Positions 16,603 to 25,513 of a stretch of 64,000 nucleotides of DNA are shown piece after piece. The translations under genes and the position numbers were made by a program. The notes under the pieces are model-generated. The model did no database searches. It was not told the DNA's origin and saw nothing but the letters and a program-made list of their open reading frames with translations. Each line of letters opens with the position of its first letter. The stretch's first letter is position 1. Source of the stretch: Cupriavidus necator (lineage in GTDB: Bacteria > Pseudomonadota > Gammaproteobacteria > Burkholderiales > Burkholderiaceae). Location: NCBI RefSeq assembly GCF_013141915.1, contig NZ_SROX01000007.1, positions 124,001 through 188,000 of the forward strand, given 5' to 3'.

Positions 16603-18000
16603 ATGAGCTTGTTCCGAATCAAGGACATCGACGCCATGCTGGCGGACAACCACGTTAGTGGCTTGAAGAAAGTGCTGGGTCCGGTCGACCTAGTGATGAT
16701 GGGCATCGGCGCCATCATCGGCACCGGCATTTTCGTGCTGACCGGTACCGGCGCGCTGACCGCCGGGCCGGCGCTGACGGTGTCGTTCGTGATCGCGGCG
16801 CTGGCGTGCGGCTTTGCCGCGCTGTGCTACGCGGAGTTTGCCTCGGCGATCCCGGTGTCGGGATCGATCTATACCTACAGCTACGCCACGCTCGGCGAGA
16901 TCGTCGCGTGGATGATCGGCTGGGACCTGCTGCTGGAATACGGGCTGGCCACATCGGCGGTGTCGGTGGGCTGGTCAGGCTATTTCCAGTCGCTGATGGC
17001 GGGTTTCGGCATGAAGCTGCCGGTGACGCTGACGGCGGCGCCGGGCTCGGTGCCAGGGGTGCAGACTGTGCTGAACCTGCCGGCATGTCTGATCATGCTG
17101 GCCATCACCTGGGTAGTCTCTTACGGCGTGCGCGAGTCCGCGCGCGTCAACAACCTGATGGTCGCGATCAAGATCGGCGTGGTGCTGCTGTTTATCGCCG
17201 TGGGCGTGTGGCACGTGCAACCGGCCAACTGGCAGCCGTTCGCGCCGTTCGGCTTTACCGGCATCTTCAATGCGGCGGCGCTGGTGTTCTTTGCGTTTAT
17301 CGGCTTCGACGCCGTGACCTCGGCCGCGGAAGAGGTGCGCAACCCGCGCCGCGACCTGCCGATCGGCATCATCGGCTCGCTCGCAGTCTGCACGGTGCTG
17401 TACGTGGTGGTGGCGGCGATCATGACCGGCATCGTGCCGTTCGCGAAATTTGCCGGCGTCGATCATCCGGTCTCGCTGGCGCTGCAGTTTGCCGGGCAGA
17501 ACTGGGTGGCGGGCTTTGTCGACCTGGGCGCGATCCTAGGCATGACCACGGTGATCCTGGTGATGACCTATGGCCAGACCCGCGTGATCTTTGCCATGTC
17601 GCGCGACGGGCTGCTGCCCGAGCGGCTGTCCTCGGTGCACCCGGTACATGCCACGCCCTACTTTGCCACCTGGACCGTGGGCCTCGTGTTTGCCGCGATT
17701 GCCGCCCTGGTGCCGTTGAACGTGCTGGCGGAACTGATCAATATCGGCACGCTGGCGGCCTTTACGCTGATCTCGGTGGCGGTGCTGGTGTTGCGCAAGA
17801 CCCGGCCCGAGCTGCCGCGCGCCTTCCGCTGCCCGGGCGCGCCGGTGGTGCCGCTGCTGTCGATCGGCTTCTGCCTGTTCCTGATGGCGCACCTGCAGGC
17901 GCTGACCTGGACCGCCTTCCTGATCTGGCTGGCGGTGGGGCTGGTGATCTACTTCCTGTACGCGCGCCGCAATGCGGTGCTGCACAGTGGCGCCAGGTAG
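16603..18000 (+). CDS. APC-family amino-acid permease
   Basis: Inner-membrane transporter of 465 residues with about 12 membrane segments. The start VLGPVDLVMMGIGAIIGTGIFVL contains the GIGAxIGTGIF motif of helix 1 in the cationic-amino-acid-transporter branch (YfnA/CAT-like). ATG at 16603 is preceded by GGAGA. It follows the aminotransferase gene in the same direction. Substrate is not certain; branched-chain or cationic amino acids are plausible. Confidence 0.85.
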   Translation: MSLFRIKDIDAMLADNHVSGLKKVLGPVDLVMMGIGAIIGTGIFVLTGTGALTAGPALTVSFVIAALACGFAALCYAEFASAIPVSGSIYTYSYATLGEIVAWMIGWDLLLEYGLATSAVSVGWSGYFQSLMAGFGMKLPVTLTAAPGSVPGVQTVLNLPACLIMLAITWVVSYGVRESARVNNLMVAIKIGVVLLFIAVGVWHVQPANWQPFAPFGFTGIFNAAALVFFAFIGFDAVTSAAEEVRNPRRDLPIGIIGSLAVCTVLYVVVAAIMTGIVPFAKFAGVDHPVSLALQFAGQNWVAGFVDLGAILGMTTVILVMTYGQTRVIFAMSRDGLLPERLSSVHPVHATPYFATWTVGLVFAAIAALVPLNVLAELINIGTLAAFTLISVAVLVLRKTRPELPRAFRCPGAPVVPLLSIGFCLFLMAHLQALTWTAFLIWLAVGLVIYFLYARRNAVLHSGAR

Positions 18001-18243
18001 CGGGATCTGGCCATAACGCTAGCGTCTCTGAGGAAGGCCGGGCGCGCGCATCCTAGGTGTTCGCCGGCAGGGAATCCACTGCCGCGTCGCTGCGTGCGCG
18101 TGCGTCGATCGAGATCGCCCTTGTCATGCCCATCGGAGCAGCGCCTGTTTGCTGGTATCCCAGACGGGAGAACGGCACCGCCGGTCCTATCGATATTTAC
18201 CCGAAACGCCGACCTAGGCGAACCAGGCTTGCGTACCTTTAAC

Positions 18244-18404
18244 TATTCCGCCCTTGCTTATTCCAGCGGCGAAATCGTCGTGCTGCCCGTCGCGTCGGCG
18301 TCCGACGAATCGGCGTCGATCCAGACACGCGTAGCGCCGCCCACGCGCGACAGGCGCATCTGGTAGGTGTAGCGCTCCGGGTGATACAAGCCCACCAGAT
18401 ATTG
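18244..18404. repeat. Direct repeat copy A (3' end of gntR)
   Basis: This 160-base segment, covering the 3' end of the gntR gene and a few bases beyond, is repeated in imperfect form and the same orientation at 31625-31784. Shared blocks include TCCGACGAATC, GCGTCGATCCAGAC, GGTGTAGCGCTCC and CAGATA(T/C)TGCA. The two copies flank about 13.2 kb of catabolic genes. Confidence 0.75.
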
Positions 18405-19070
18405 CACACGTCGGCCTTGCCGATCCGTGGCGATGCGCGAAACGCGCAGCAGCGGCACCCCGGGACTAAGGCGCAGGATGCGGGCAACCTTAAGATCCGC
18501 CACGGCAGCCCCGAGCGTCTGGTCGGCAGAAACGACATGTACGCCGTGCTGCTCCAGCGCAACCAGCATCGGCGTGTCCCGCAACGTATGCCGGTCGAGC
18601 GCGCCGGCCAGGTCGTCGGGCACAAAGACTTCGGTATAGGCGATCGGTTGCGCCTTGAACTTGCGCACGCGCACCACCTTGAGCACCACCGCGCCAGGCG
18701 GCAGATCCAGCGCCGTGCTGACCGCCAGCGGAGCCGGCATGCACTTCCATTCCAGGACCGTGACGCGGGTTCGCTTGCTGACGCTGACGATGTTGTCGAG
18801 CAATCCGCCGCGCACGGCCGTGGCGGCGGTTGCCGCATGCCCGAATGTCGGCACGGTGCCCTTGCCGCGCAGACGCGCGACCATCCCCTCTTCTTCCAGC
18901 CGCGCCAGCGCGGAGCGTACGGTGACGCGCGCCACGCCGAATTCTTCGGCAAGCTGGCGCTCGCCGGGTAGCGGCATCCCGGTCTCGTAGTAGCCGCCGC
19001 GGATACGGTCGCGCAGGATCAGCCGGACTTGCTGGAAGCGGGGAAGCTCGGGGTTGGCATCCAAAGGCAT
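18258..19070 (-). CDS. GntR-family regulator with UTRA domain
   Basis: Transcription factor of 270 residues, HutC/UTRA subfamily. The N-terminal winged helix includes GMPLPGERQLAEEFGVARVT and ALARLEEEGMVARLRGKGT; the C-terminal two thirds form the UTRA ligand-binding domain. ATG at 19070 was chosen because it starts just before the DNA-binding domain. It is the last gene of a leftward set (Bug receptor, hydratase large and small subunits, lyase), 79 bases after the lyase, and probably controls it. A GTGGTCC palindrome at 22895-22916 upstream of that set is a candidate operator. Confidence 0.88.
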   Translation of the reverse strand: MPLDANPELPRFQQVRLILRDRIRGGYYETGMPLPGERQLAEEFGVARVTVRSALARLEEEGMVARLRGKGTVPTFGHAATAATAVRGGLLDNIVSVSKRTRVTVLEWKCMPAPLAVSTALDLPPGAVVLKVVRVRKFKAQPIAYTEVFVPDDLAGALDRHTLRDTPMLVALEQHGVHVVSADQTLGAAVADLKVARILRLSPGVPLLRVSRIATDRQGRRVQYLVGLYHPERYTYQMRLSRVGGATRVWIDADSSDADATGSTTISPLE

Positions 19071-19149
19071 GGGCAATAGGCTGACAAGCGTACCGGGACA
19101 TTGCCGACACGGTACGCCTGTCGCGCTAGTTGAACAAGCGATGCGGCCC

Positions 19150-20004
19150 CTATTCGTAGCGCTTGCCCAGCGCAAGCATTTCAGGTGTGCCGATCAACTC
19201 GTTGAGCGCCTGGAACGACAGCATCCGGTCCAGGTACGGTGTGGTGGTCTGATGCGCTCCCAGGCTCTGCAGGTAGTCGCGCAGCGCAAAGGCTAGCGCC
19301 CGTACGGTACCGCCAGGGAAAATCACGACGCGAAAGCCGATCTCTTCCAGTTCCGGCGCGGGCAGCACCGGCGTCTTGCCGCCTTCGACCATGTTGGCCA
19401 GCAGCGGCGCGCGTGCCCCGAGCCTGGCGATGGCCGCCGACATGTCTTCGCGGCTGCGCAGCGCTTCCACGAACAGCAGGTCGGCGCCAGCCTCGGCATA
19501 GCGCTCGGCGCGTTCCAGCGCCGCTTCCATGCCCTCCACCGCCACGGCGTCGGTGCGGGCGATGATCAGCGTGTTCGCATCGCGGCGCGCGTCGCAGGCA
19601 GCGCGGATCTTGCCCGCCATCTCGGCGGCCGGGATCACTGACTTGCCATCGAGGTGCCCGCAGCGCTTCGGCGCCGCCTGGTCTTCCAGCTGGATCGCCG
19701 ATGCGCCGGCACGCTCGAGCACGCGTACGGTTTGCACTACGTTGAGGGCATTGCCGAAGCCGGTGTCGGCATCGACGATCAGCGGCAGCGCTACGCGCTC
19801 GCGGATATTGCGGGTGACCGAGGCCACGTCGTCGATCGACAGGAAGCCGATATCCGGCCGCCCAAAGCGCGTGTAGGCAATGCTGGCGCCGGACAGATAG
19901 GCGGCCTGGAAGCCGGCCTGTTCGACCAGCAGTGCAGAAAAGGCATCATAGACACCCGGTGCGGTCACGATGCCAGGTTGTTGCAGGCGTTGCTTCAGTG
20001 TCAT
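19150..20004 (-). CDS. PEP mutase / isocitrate lyase family C-C lyase
   Basis: Enzyme of 284 residues in the family of methylisocitrate lyase, oxaloacetate hydrolase and 2,3-dimethylmalate lyase. DADTGFGN gives the metal-binding Asp residues, QLEDQ the next ligand, and KRCGHL the catalytic cysteine loop that marks members which cleave 2-hydroxy acids to a 2-oxo acid plus an acid. Its ATG overlaps the stop of the hydratase small subunit by four bases (ATGA). Linked to an aconitase-type hydratase, cleavage of a substituted malate such as 2,3-dimethylmalate to pyruvate and propionate is a reasonable guess. Confidence 0.82.
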   Translation of the reverse strand: MTLKQRLQQPGIVTAPGVYDAFSALLVEQAGFQAAYLSGASIAYTRFGRPDIGFLSIDDVASVTRNIRERVALPLIVDADTGFGNALNVVQTVRVLERAGASAIQLEDQAAPKRCGHLDGKSVIPAAEMAGKIRAACDARRDANTLIIARTDAVAVEGMEAALERAERYAEAGADLLFVEALRSREDMSAAIARLGARAPLLANMVEGGKTPVLPAPELEEIGFRVVIFPGGTVRALAFALRDYLQSLGAHQTTTPYLDRMLSFQALNELIGTPEMLALGKRYE

Positions 20005-20543
20005 GCTGGAATTCCGGTCACGGAAAGTTGGCCTGCCGCGATCTTGCGGGCGAGGTGCGGCACGAGGCCGCCGTCATGGATCATTTTCACCAGGTGCGGC
20101 GGAATCGGTTCGCATTGTAGCGGCGCGAGGCCTTCGACAAAGACCTGCGCACGCGCAAGATCGCAACCGGTGCGCTGGCCCGCCGCGATACGCGGCAGCG
20201 ACGGGCAAGTGAACAGCGGCAGGCCCAGGTTGAAGCCGTTGCGATAGAAAAGCCCGGCGAACGACGGCGCAACCACGGCTGCCACGCCCAGATGCCGCAG
20301 GACCTCCACCGCTTGTTCGCGCGACGAGCCCGCGCCGAAATTGCGCCCGCCGAATACGATGTCCCCGGGCCGCACCGCGGCGGCAAACTCGGGATCGACA
20401 TGCTCCATGCAATGGCGCGCGAGCACTTCAATGCCGTACTTCATATACGCGCCGGGCGCCAGCAGGTCGGTATTGATATCGTCGCCAAACACCCAGGCGC
20501 GACCGGTGAAACGACCTGTGGCTGGCATCCGCGTGTCGTTCAT
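20001..20543 (-). CDS. Aconitase-type hydratase, small subunit (LeuD/DmdB-like)
   Basis: Small swivelling subunit, 180 residues, of a two-part hydro-lyase related to isopropylmalate isomerase. GDDINTDLLAPGAYMKY and GRNFGAGSSREQA are family hallmarks; the second normally reads NFGCGSSRE. It overlaps the large-subunit gene and the lyase gene by four bases each, so translation is probably coupled. The context is not leucine synthesis, since no leuB or leuA is near. A dimethylmaleate- or citraconate-type hydratase is more likely. Confidence 0.85.
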   Translation of the reverse strand: MNDTRMPATGRFTGRAWVFGDDINTDLLAPGAYMKYGIEVLARHCMEHVDPEFAAAVRPGDIVFGGRNFGAGSSREQAVEVLRHLGVAAVVAPSFAGLFYRNGFNLGLPLFTCPSLPRIAAGQRTGCDLARAQVFVEGLAPLQCEPIPPHLVKMIHDGGLVPHLARKIAAGQLSVTGIPA

Positions 20544-21850
20544 GACAGCATCCCCCGTGGATCGGCGATTCGGCCGGCGATTGCAGAGGCGGCCACCGTG
20601 TAAGGCGAGCCGAGATAAACCTGCGACGATGCGGCGCCCATGCGCCCCTTGAAATTGCGCGCGGTGGTGCTGATCACCACGGTGTCCTCGCCAAAGCGGT
20701 GCTCGCCATAGCCAGCGCATGCGCCGCACGCGTTCGGCAGCAGCTCGGCGCCGGCGGCCACCAGCGCGCCCAGCGTACCCTCACGCTCGGCCTGCGCCTG
20801 GTCCGCAGCGCTGGCCGGCGCCACCAGCAGCCTGGTATTTTGCGCCACGCGCTGTCCGCGCAGCAGCTGCGCCGCCATGCGGAGGTCGTCGAGTTTGGCA
20901 CCGGTGCAGGCACCGATGTATGCGATATCGACCGCGACATTGTCCAGGCTGTCGACATCGCTGGCATCGGCCGGGGTATGCGGCCGCGAGACTTGCGGCG
21001 CCAGCGACGCGGCGTCGAAGTCGTGCGTAGCCAGGCATGCAGCGCCGGGATCCGACTGCCAGCGGTCGATGTCGAGGTCCGATGGCTCCACGCCGGCGCC
21101 GAGCAGCCAGTCGCGGGTCACCGCGTCGGGCGCCACCAGGCCGACTTGGGCGCCCAGCTCCGCGGTCATGTTCGACAGCGTCATCCGCTCCTGCATCGAC
21201 AACGCCGACACGGCGGCGCCGGCATATTCAACCGCCTGGTACTGGCCCCCGTCCATGCCGAATTGCGTGCACATGCGCAGCATCATGTCCTTCGCCGACA
21301 CGCCAGGGCGCAACCGGCCGTGCCATTGCATGCGGATGGTCTGCGGTACGCGCACCCAGATCTCACCGGTCACCAGTACGCCCAGCATCTCAGTCGCACC
21401 GATGCCGAACATGTACGCGCCGAACGCCCCACCCGTCGACGAGTGGCTGTCGCCACCCACCACCATCATGCCCGGACGCAGGTAGCCCTTCTGCGGCACC
21501 ACCACATGGCAAATGCCCTCCATGTCATGGAAGCGCGTCACGCCGGTATCTCGGACCCAGTCGCGCGCGATTTGCACGATCCTGCGGCTGTCGGGGTCAT
21601 GGGCCGGCACGTAATGATCTGTGACCACCACCACCCTGGACGGGTCCCAGACCTGGGCGCCGATTTTTTCCAGCAGCGGCTTGACGCGTCGCGGGCCGCC
21701 CGAGTCATGCATCATGGCCAGGTCGACACGGCAGGTGACAATCTCGCCCGGCGTGACATGCGCGCGGCCGGATGCGCGGGCCAGCAGCTTCTGTGCGAGC
21801 GTCTGGGGAATGGCCGGTGGGACGGCCTGTGCGGACACCTGCGACATCAT
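20540..21850 (-). CDS. Aconitase-type hydratase, large subunit (LeuC/DmdA-like)
   Basis: Iron-sulfur hydro-lyase large subunit, 436 residues. GGDSHSSTGGAFGAYMFGIGATEM is the conserved substrate region (given here as key motif GGDSH...GATEM), and cysteines in IGACTG and NACGACAGYG should bind the [4Fe-4S] cluster. The start at 21850 overlaps the stop of the Bug receptor gene (ATGA), and its own stop overlaps the small subunit in the same way. It is a LeuC/HacA-like protein in a catabolic setting, matching the DmdA arrangement; the actual substrate is unproven. Confidence 0.87.
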   Translation of the reverse strand: MMSQVSAQAVPPAIPQTLAQKLLARASGRAHVTPGEIVTCRVDLAMMHDSGGPRRVKPLLEKIGAQVWDPSRVVVVTDHYVPAHDPDSRRIVQIARDWVRDTGVTRFHDMEGICHVVVPQKGYLRPGMMVVGGDSHSSTGGAFGAYMFGIGATEMLGVLVTGEIWVRVPQTIRMQWHGRLRPGVSAKDMMLRMCTQFGMDGGQYQAVEYAGAAVSALSMQERMTLSNMTAELGAQVGLVAPDAVTRDWLLGAGVEPSDLDIDRWQSDPGAACLATHDFDAASLAPQVSRPHTPADASDVDSLDNVAVDIAYIGACTGAKLDDLRMAAQLLRGQRVAQNTRLLVAPASAADQAQAEREGTLGALVAAGAELLPNACGACAGYGEHRFGEDTVVISTTARNFKGRMGAASSQVYLGSPYTVAASAIAGRIADPRGMLS

Positions 21851-22815
21851 TCCACCCGTGTGCCTGATGCCTGGATCACCCTCGCCCAGTGCTGGATATC
21901 GACACGGACAAACTGCGCGAACGCCTGCGGCGTCATGCTGACCGCGCTGGCGGCCTCGGCTTCCATTCGTTGCTTGTACGCGGGATCCTCCACCGCGATC
22001 TTCACCGCCCGATACAGCTGGTCAGTGGTTGCCTGCGGCAGCTTGGCCGGCCCGAAAAGCCCGAACCATGCCGACGACTCGAAGCCCTTCACGGTGCTGC
22101 CGATGGTGGGCACGCCCTGGAACTGCGGCAGCGGCTGCCTGCTGCTGACGCCCAGTATCTTGAGCGCGCCGGACTTCGCATGCGGCAGCACGTTGACGGT
22201 ACTGGCAAACATCAGGTCCACGGTGCCGGCCAGCAGGTCAGTCAGCGCGGGATTGGTGCCCTTGTAGGGAATGTTCAGGATGTCGGTACCGGTCTGCAGC
22301 TTGAACTGCTCGCTGGCCAGGTGCAGCGACGACCCCTGCGCGCCGATGGCAAAGCTCAACTTGCCAGGGTTGCGCTTGGCATAATCGATCAGGCCGGCAG
22401 TGTTATCGAACGGCGCGTTCTTGCGCGCCACCAGCACGCTCGGCACCCGCGCGACCATCGAGATCGGCGTGAAGTCTCTGACCGCGTCGAACGGCAGGTT
22501 CTTGTAAAGCGAGGCATTGATGGTATGGCCGGTAAAGCTCATCAGCAGCGTGGTGCCGTCGGGCGTGCTGCGCGCAACATACTGGGCGGCGATATTGCCG
22601 CCGGCGCCGGGCTTGTTGTCCACCACCACGCTGCGTCGCAGCGTCTCACCCATCGAACGGGCGATCACGCGCGCCAGCGCGTCGGTGGTGCCGCCGGCCG
22701 GGCTACCGACCACGATCGTGATTGGCTTGTCGGTTGCAGCGTGCACTGCCGGGGCCATCGAGGCCAGGACGGCCAGCGCGGCACTGGCCAGGAACTGTCT
22801 TTTGCTCAAAGGCAT
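21847..22815 (-). CDS. Bug-type (TctC family) periplasmic receptor
   Basis: Extracytoplasmic solute receptor of 322 residues, which in this family usually binds carboxylates for a TctAB permease. A Lys-Arg signal (MPLSKRQFLASAA, cleavage near VHA) is followed by ITIVVGSPAGGTTDALAR and NKPGAGGNIAAQYVA, the ligand-loop motifs of the family. GGAG six bases before the ATG at 22815 selects this start over a GTG 12 bases upstream. It is the first gene of the hydratase/lyase set, so it may deliver that pathway's substrate. No tctA or tctB gene is in the window. Confidence 0.88.
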   Translation of the reverse strand: MPLSKRQFLASAALAVLASMAPAVHAATDKPITIVVGSPAGGTTDALARVIARSMGETLRRSVVVDNKPGAGGNIAAQYVARSTPDGTTLLMSFTGHTINASLYKNLPFDAVRDFTPISMVARVPSVLVARKNAPFDNTAGLIDYAKRNPGKLSFAIGAQGSSLHLASEQFKLQTGTDILNIPYKGTNPALTDLLAGTVDLMFASTVNVLPHAKSGALKILGVSSRQPLPQFQGVPTIGSTVKGFESSAWFGLFGPAKLPQATTDQLYRAVKIAVEDPAYKQRMEAEAASAVSMTPQAFAQFVRVDIQHWARVIQASGTRVE

Positions 22816-22894
22816 GTCGGTCTCCACCGCTGTTCTAGCTACTTCGGGTGAAGTGGACTCTATGCCCGGGGCCTGCTGCGTTCAATGGAACCGC

Positions 22895-22916
22895 GTGGTC
22901 CTATCCAAGGGACCAC
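22895..22916. promoter_or_regulatory. Palindrome, candidate GntR operator
   Basis: A perfect inverted repeat, GTGGTCC...GGACCAC, with an eight-base spacer, lies about 80 bases upstream of the Bug-hydratase-lyase-gntR set. UTRA-type GntR proteins bind such palindromes, so it may be the site for the regulator encoded at the end of the set. I saw no matching copy elsewhere in the window. Confidence 0.45.
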
Positions 22917-23105
22917 TTACTTATTGACCTGTCCGGGGAATTCACGATGCGTGAAGCTACCAGCGGGCGCATGCGTTCCGTCGGAAGCCAGCGGCTGCAA
23001 CGCCTTCCACAATTCGTTGTTGATCTTCTTCGTGCCATGACGCAAAGCGAACTGCGAAAGATATTGGCGTGCACGCCCTACGATTTCGAAAAGCCAGCGG
23101 ATATT

Positions 23106-24119
23106 TTATTCCATTCTGATATTATATTTATCCCTGGCAGAATTCCAATTCACATAGTCACGCTCCATAACTTTCCTGAATTCAGAGTCATTAGAGCCGA
23201 CCGGCACCAGCCCAAAATTCTCGATAAATCTCTCGCGGACCTTGGGTTTCGCCATCATCTTCTGCATGGCCACGGAAATCTCCTTCACAATATATCCAGG
23301 CGTGTTTGCCGGAGCAAAAACGCCAACCCAAGTTTGGGCTCCTCCTAGTGCAGGCAAGCCCAGTTCACCAATCGTCGGAACGTTCGGAAGCGCAGGTGAA
23401 CGTTTCGGATTTGTCACCGCGAGCGGCGTCAGCTTGTTTTCCTTGATAAGCGGCATTGCAATTGCAGGCGTCAGTACCGCCGAGTCCAGGTTTCCTCCAA
23501 GCAAATCAGTAAGGATGGCCGCCTCTCCCCGATAGGGAACAACATTGAGCTTCAGCCCCGTCTCTCTTGCAATTGCCTCCCCATAGAAATGGGGTGTTGA
23601 CCCGTATCCAGGAACACCAAAGCTCAGCGCCTCATGATTCTGGAATTTGCTGTTCTGTAGTTCGCGCCAGTTTTTGAACCTGGAATCACCACGAACCAAT
23701 ATCACCCCGACAGAATCCGCGAGCTGACTGACCGGGGAGAAGTCCTTGACAGGGTGAAACTTGGCCGCAGATGCATTTACAATGGGCGCCGTCAAAAATG
23801 CAGTGTATCCAATGCCAAGCGTGTAGCCATCCGGCTTGGCGCGGGCAAGATTCTGAGCGGCAATCATTCCGGATGCCCCGGCCTGATTTTCCACGATCAC
23901 AGGCTGATGGAAGTTCTGATGCAACTCCTCTGCCACCAGCCGACCAATCGTATCTGCCATTCCACCGGGCGGGGCTGGAACTATAATCTTGACAGTTCCA
24001 TTGGGATAGCCTGAAGGCTCGGCGAAGACGTGACATGAGACAATCGAAATGTATATCCCTACAATCCCCAACAGAATATATCGTAATCTTTCGATTAGCG
24101 CTGCTTGATTCTTATTCAT
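23106..24119 (-). CDS. Bug-type periplasmic receptor, AT-rich
   Basis: Tripartite-tricarboxylate receptor of 337 residues. A hydrophobic signal (YILLGIVGIYISIVSCHVFA) precedes VKIIVPAPPGGMADTIGRLV and ENQAGASGMIAAQNLA, the family's ligand loops. GGGGAG lies seven bases before the ATG at 24119. Base composition is clearly lower in GC than in the neighbours; one line (24061-24120) counts 22 of 60 G+C. It sits 41 bases after the CaiB gene and shares its unusual composition, so the two probably arrived together. Confidence 0.87.
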   Translation of the reverse strand: MNKNQAALIERLRYILLGIVGIYISIVSCHVFAEPSGYPNGTVKIIVPAPPGGMADTIGRLVAEELHQNFHQPVIVENQAGASGMIAAQNLARAKPDGYTLGIGYTAFLTAPIVNASAAKFHPVKDFSPVSQLADSVGVILVRGDSRFKNWRELQNSKFQNHEALSFGVPGYGSTPHFYGEAIARETGLKLNVVPYRGEAAILTDLLGGNLDSAVLTPAIAMPLIKENKLTPLAVTNPKRSPALPNVPTIGELGLPALGGAQTWVGVFAPANTPGYIVKEISVAMQKMMAKPKVRERFIENFGLVPVGSNDSEFRKVMERDYVNWNSARDKYNIRME

Positions 24120-24160
24120 CTTAAATCTCCCCACTCTAGGTTTAGTTATTGATTGAAGTA

Positions 24161-25387
24161 CTAAATTACCCCAGCTGCCGACATCTTTTTTATCTCCGTC
24201 TCCGAGAACCCAAGCGCAGTCAAAGTTGCCTCCGTATCAACCCCCAGTTTTGGAGGGTGCTTCTCTCGCGCAGGTGTTTCGCTGAAAAATACCGGGTGTC
24301 TGACCGCAGGGATGGATCCCAGATCCGGATGATCCAAAGTCATTTCAATCCCGTTATGACGGACCTGAGGGTCATCGAATACCTGCGACATATCATTGAT
24401 AGGACCACAGGGCACCCCTGTCCTGCGGAGTTGCTCGATGAGCCAATCGCGCTTTAGCGGAGCCATTGCCTCTACAAGAATCCGGGTCAATTCGCTACGG
24501 TTTGCCAGTCGGGACACGTTACTCGAGAACCTGGCATCATGCGCGAGATCATCGATGCCAAGCGCTTGGCACAAATGAATGAACTGCCGGTCATTGCCGG
24601 TGCCCAAGACCACCGCGCCGTCACTGCACATGATGACCTCGGATGGTGCTGCGATTGGGTTGGAATTGCCTGACGCTCTCGGAATCACGTCATTCAGCAG
24701 GTACGAATTGGCGAAATGTCCGTTTAGCGCAACGCCACAATTCAAGAGCGATGTCTCAATATATTGGCCCTGCCCGGTACGCTCTCGATGGAAAAGCGCA
24801 CTCGCGATCGCCGAATTGGCATGTAGTCCCGTAAACAGGTCCACGATAGGAATAGCCGTTCGCATAGGACCGGCACCAAGCTCCCCTTCCGGCCTTCCAC
24901 ACGTACTCATCGGCCCAGCCATGGCCTGAAGGATGAAGTCATATGCCGGATAGGAGGCATATGGCCCGGTTTTCCCAAAACCTGTAATCGAGCAGTAAAT
25001 TATGTCTGGCCGTATCTTCCTTATCGAGTCGTAATCCAGTCCATATCTAGCCAGGTCTCCAACTTTAAAGTTTTCGACAAGGACATCGCAAGTCGCGACC
25101 AGCGAAATGATTGCGTCAACACCTTCCGCCTTCGTGAAATCGATCGCAACAGATTTCTTTCCTCTGTTGTAACTCGTAAATACAGTCGATTCACCGCGGT
25201 AACAATCAAACTCATCCGAGTCGATCAACGGCATCATTCGCCTTGAATCGTCACCAACATGAGGCCGTTCAATTTTATAAACCTCTGCGCCAAGATCCGC
25301 CATGATTTGCGTGCACAGCGGCCCTGCGATGACGCGCGTGAGATCCAGTACTCTAACACCACTAAAAATCTGCTTTCCGTCAGTCAT
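24161..25387 (-). CDS. CaiB/BaiF family III CoA-transferase, AT-richer
   Basis: CoA-transferase of 408 residues that would move CoA between carboxylic acids. VLDLTRVIAGPLCTQIMADLGAEVYKIE is the typical start (key motif GPLCTQ...GAEV). NRGKKSVAID, ENFKVG and the IVDLFTGLHA region with the probable catalytic Asp all fit the family. No clear ribosome site precedes the ATG at 25387. Base use is AT-richer than in the CaiB gene at 26.4-27.6 kb, to which it is only distantly similar, so it is not a recent duplicate. It pairs with the following Bug receptor gene. Confidence 0.88.
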   Translation of the reverse strand: MTDGKQIFSGVRVLDLTRVIAGPLCTQIMADLGAEVYKIERPHVGDDSRRMMPLIDSDEFDCYRGESTVFTSYNRGKKSVAIDFTKAEGVDAIISLVATCDVLVENFKVGDLARYGLDYDSIRKIRPDIIYCSITGFGKTGPYASYPAYDFILQAMAGPMSTCGRPEGELGAGPMRTAIPIVDLFTGLHANSAIASALFHRERTGQGQYIETSLLNCGVALNGHFANSYLLNDVIPRASGNSNPIAAPSEVIMCSDGAVVLGTGNDRQFIHLCQALGIDDLAHDARFSSNVSRLANRSELTRILVEAMAPLKRDWLIEQLRRTGVPCGPINDMSQVFDDPQVRHNGIEMTLDHPDLGSIPAVRHPVFFSETPAREKHPPKLGVDTEATLTALGFSETEIKKMSAAGVI

Positions 25388-25513
25388 TTTTTAAAAATGG
25401 CGCAGTCAATGAGAGTATTGGGGTTATTTATCCTGGCATGGAGGCCAGCAACCAATGTGATCGATCCGGCGGCAATGATGCCGCCTCGAGTGCTGCATGC
25501 GCTTCTCCTCTCT

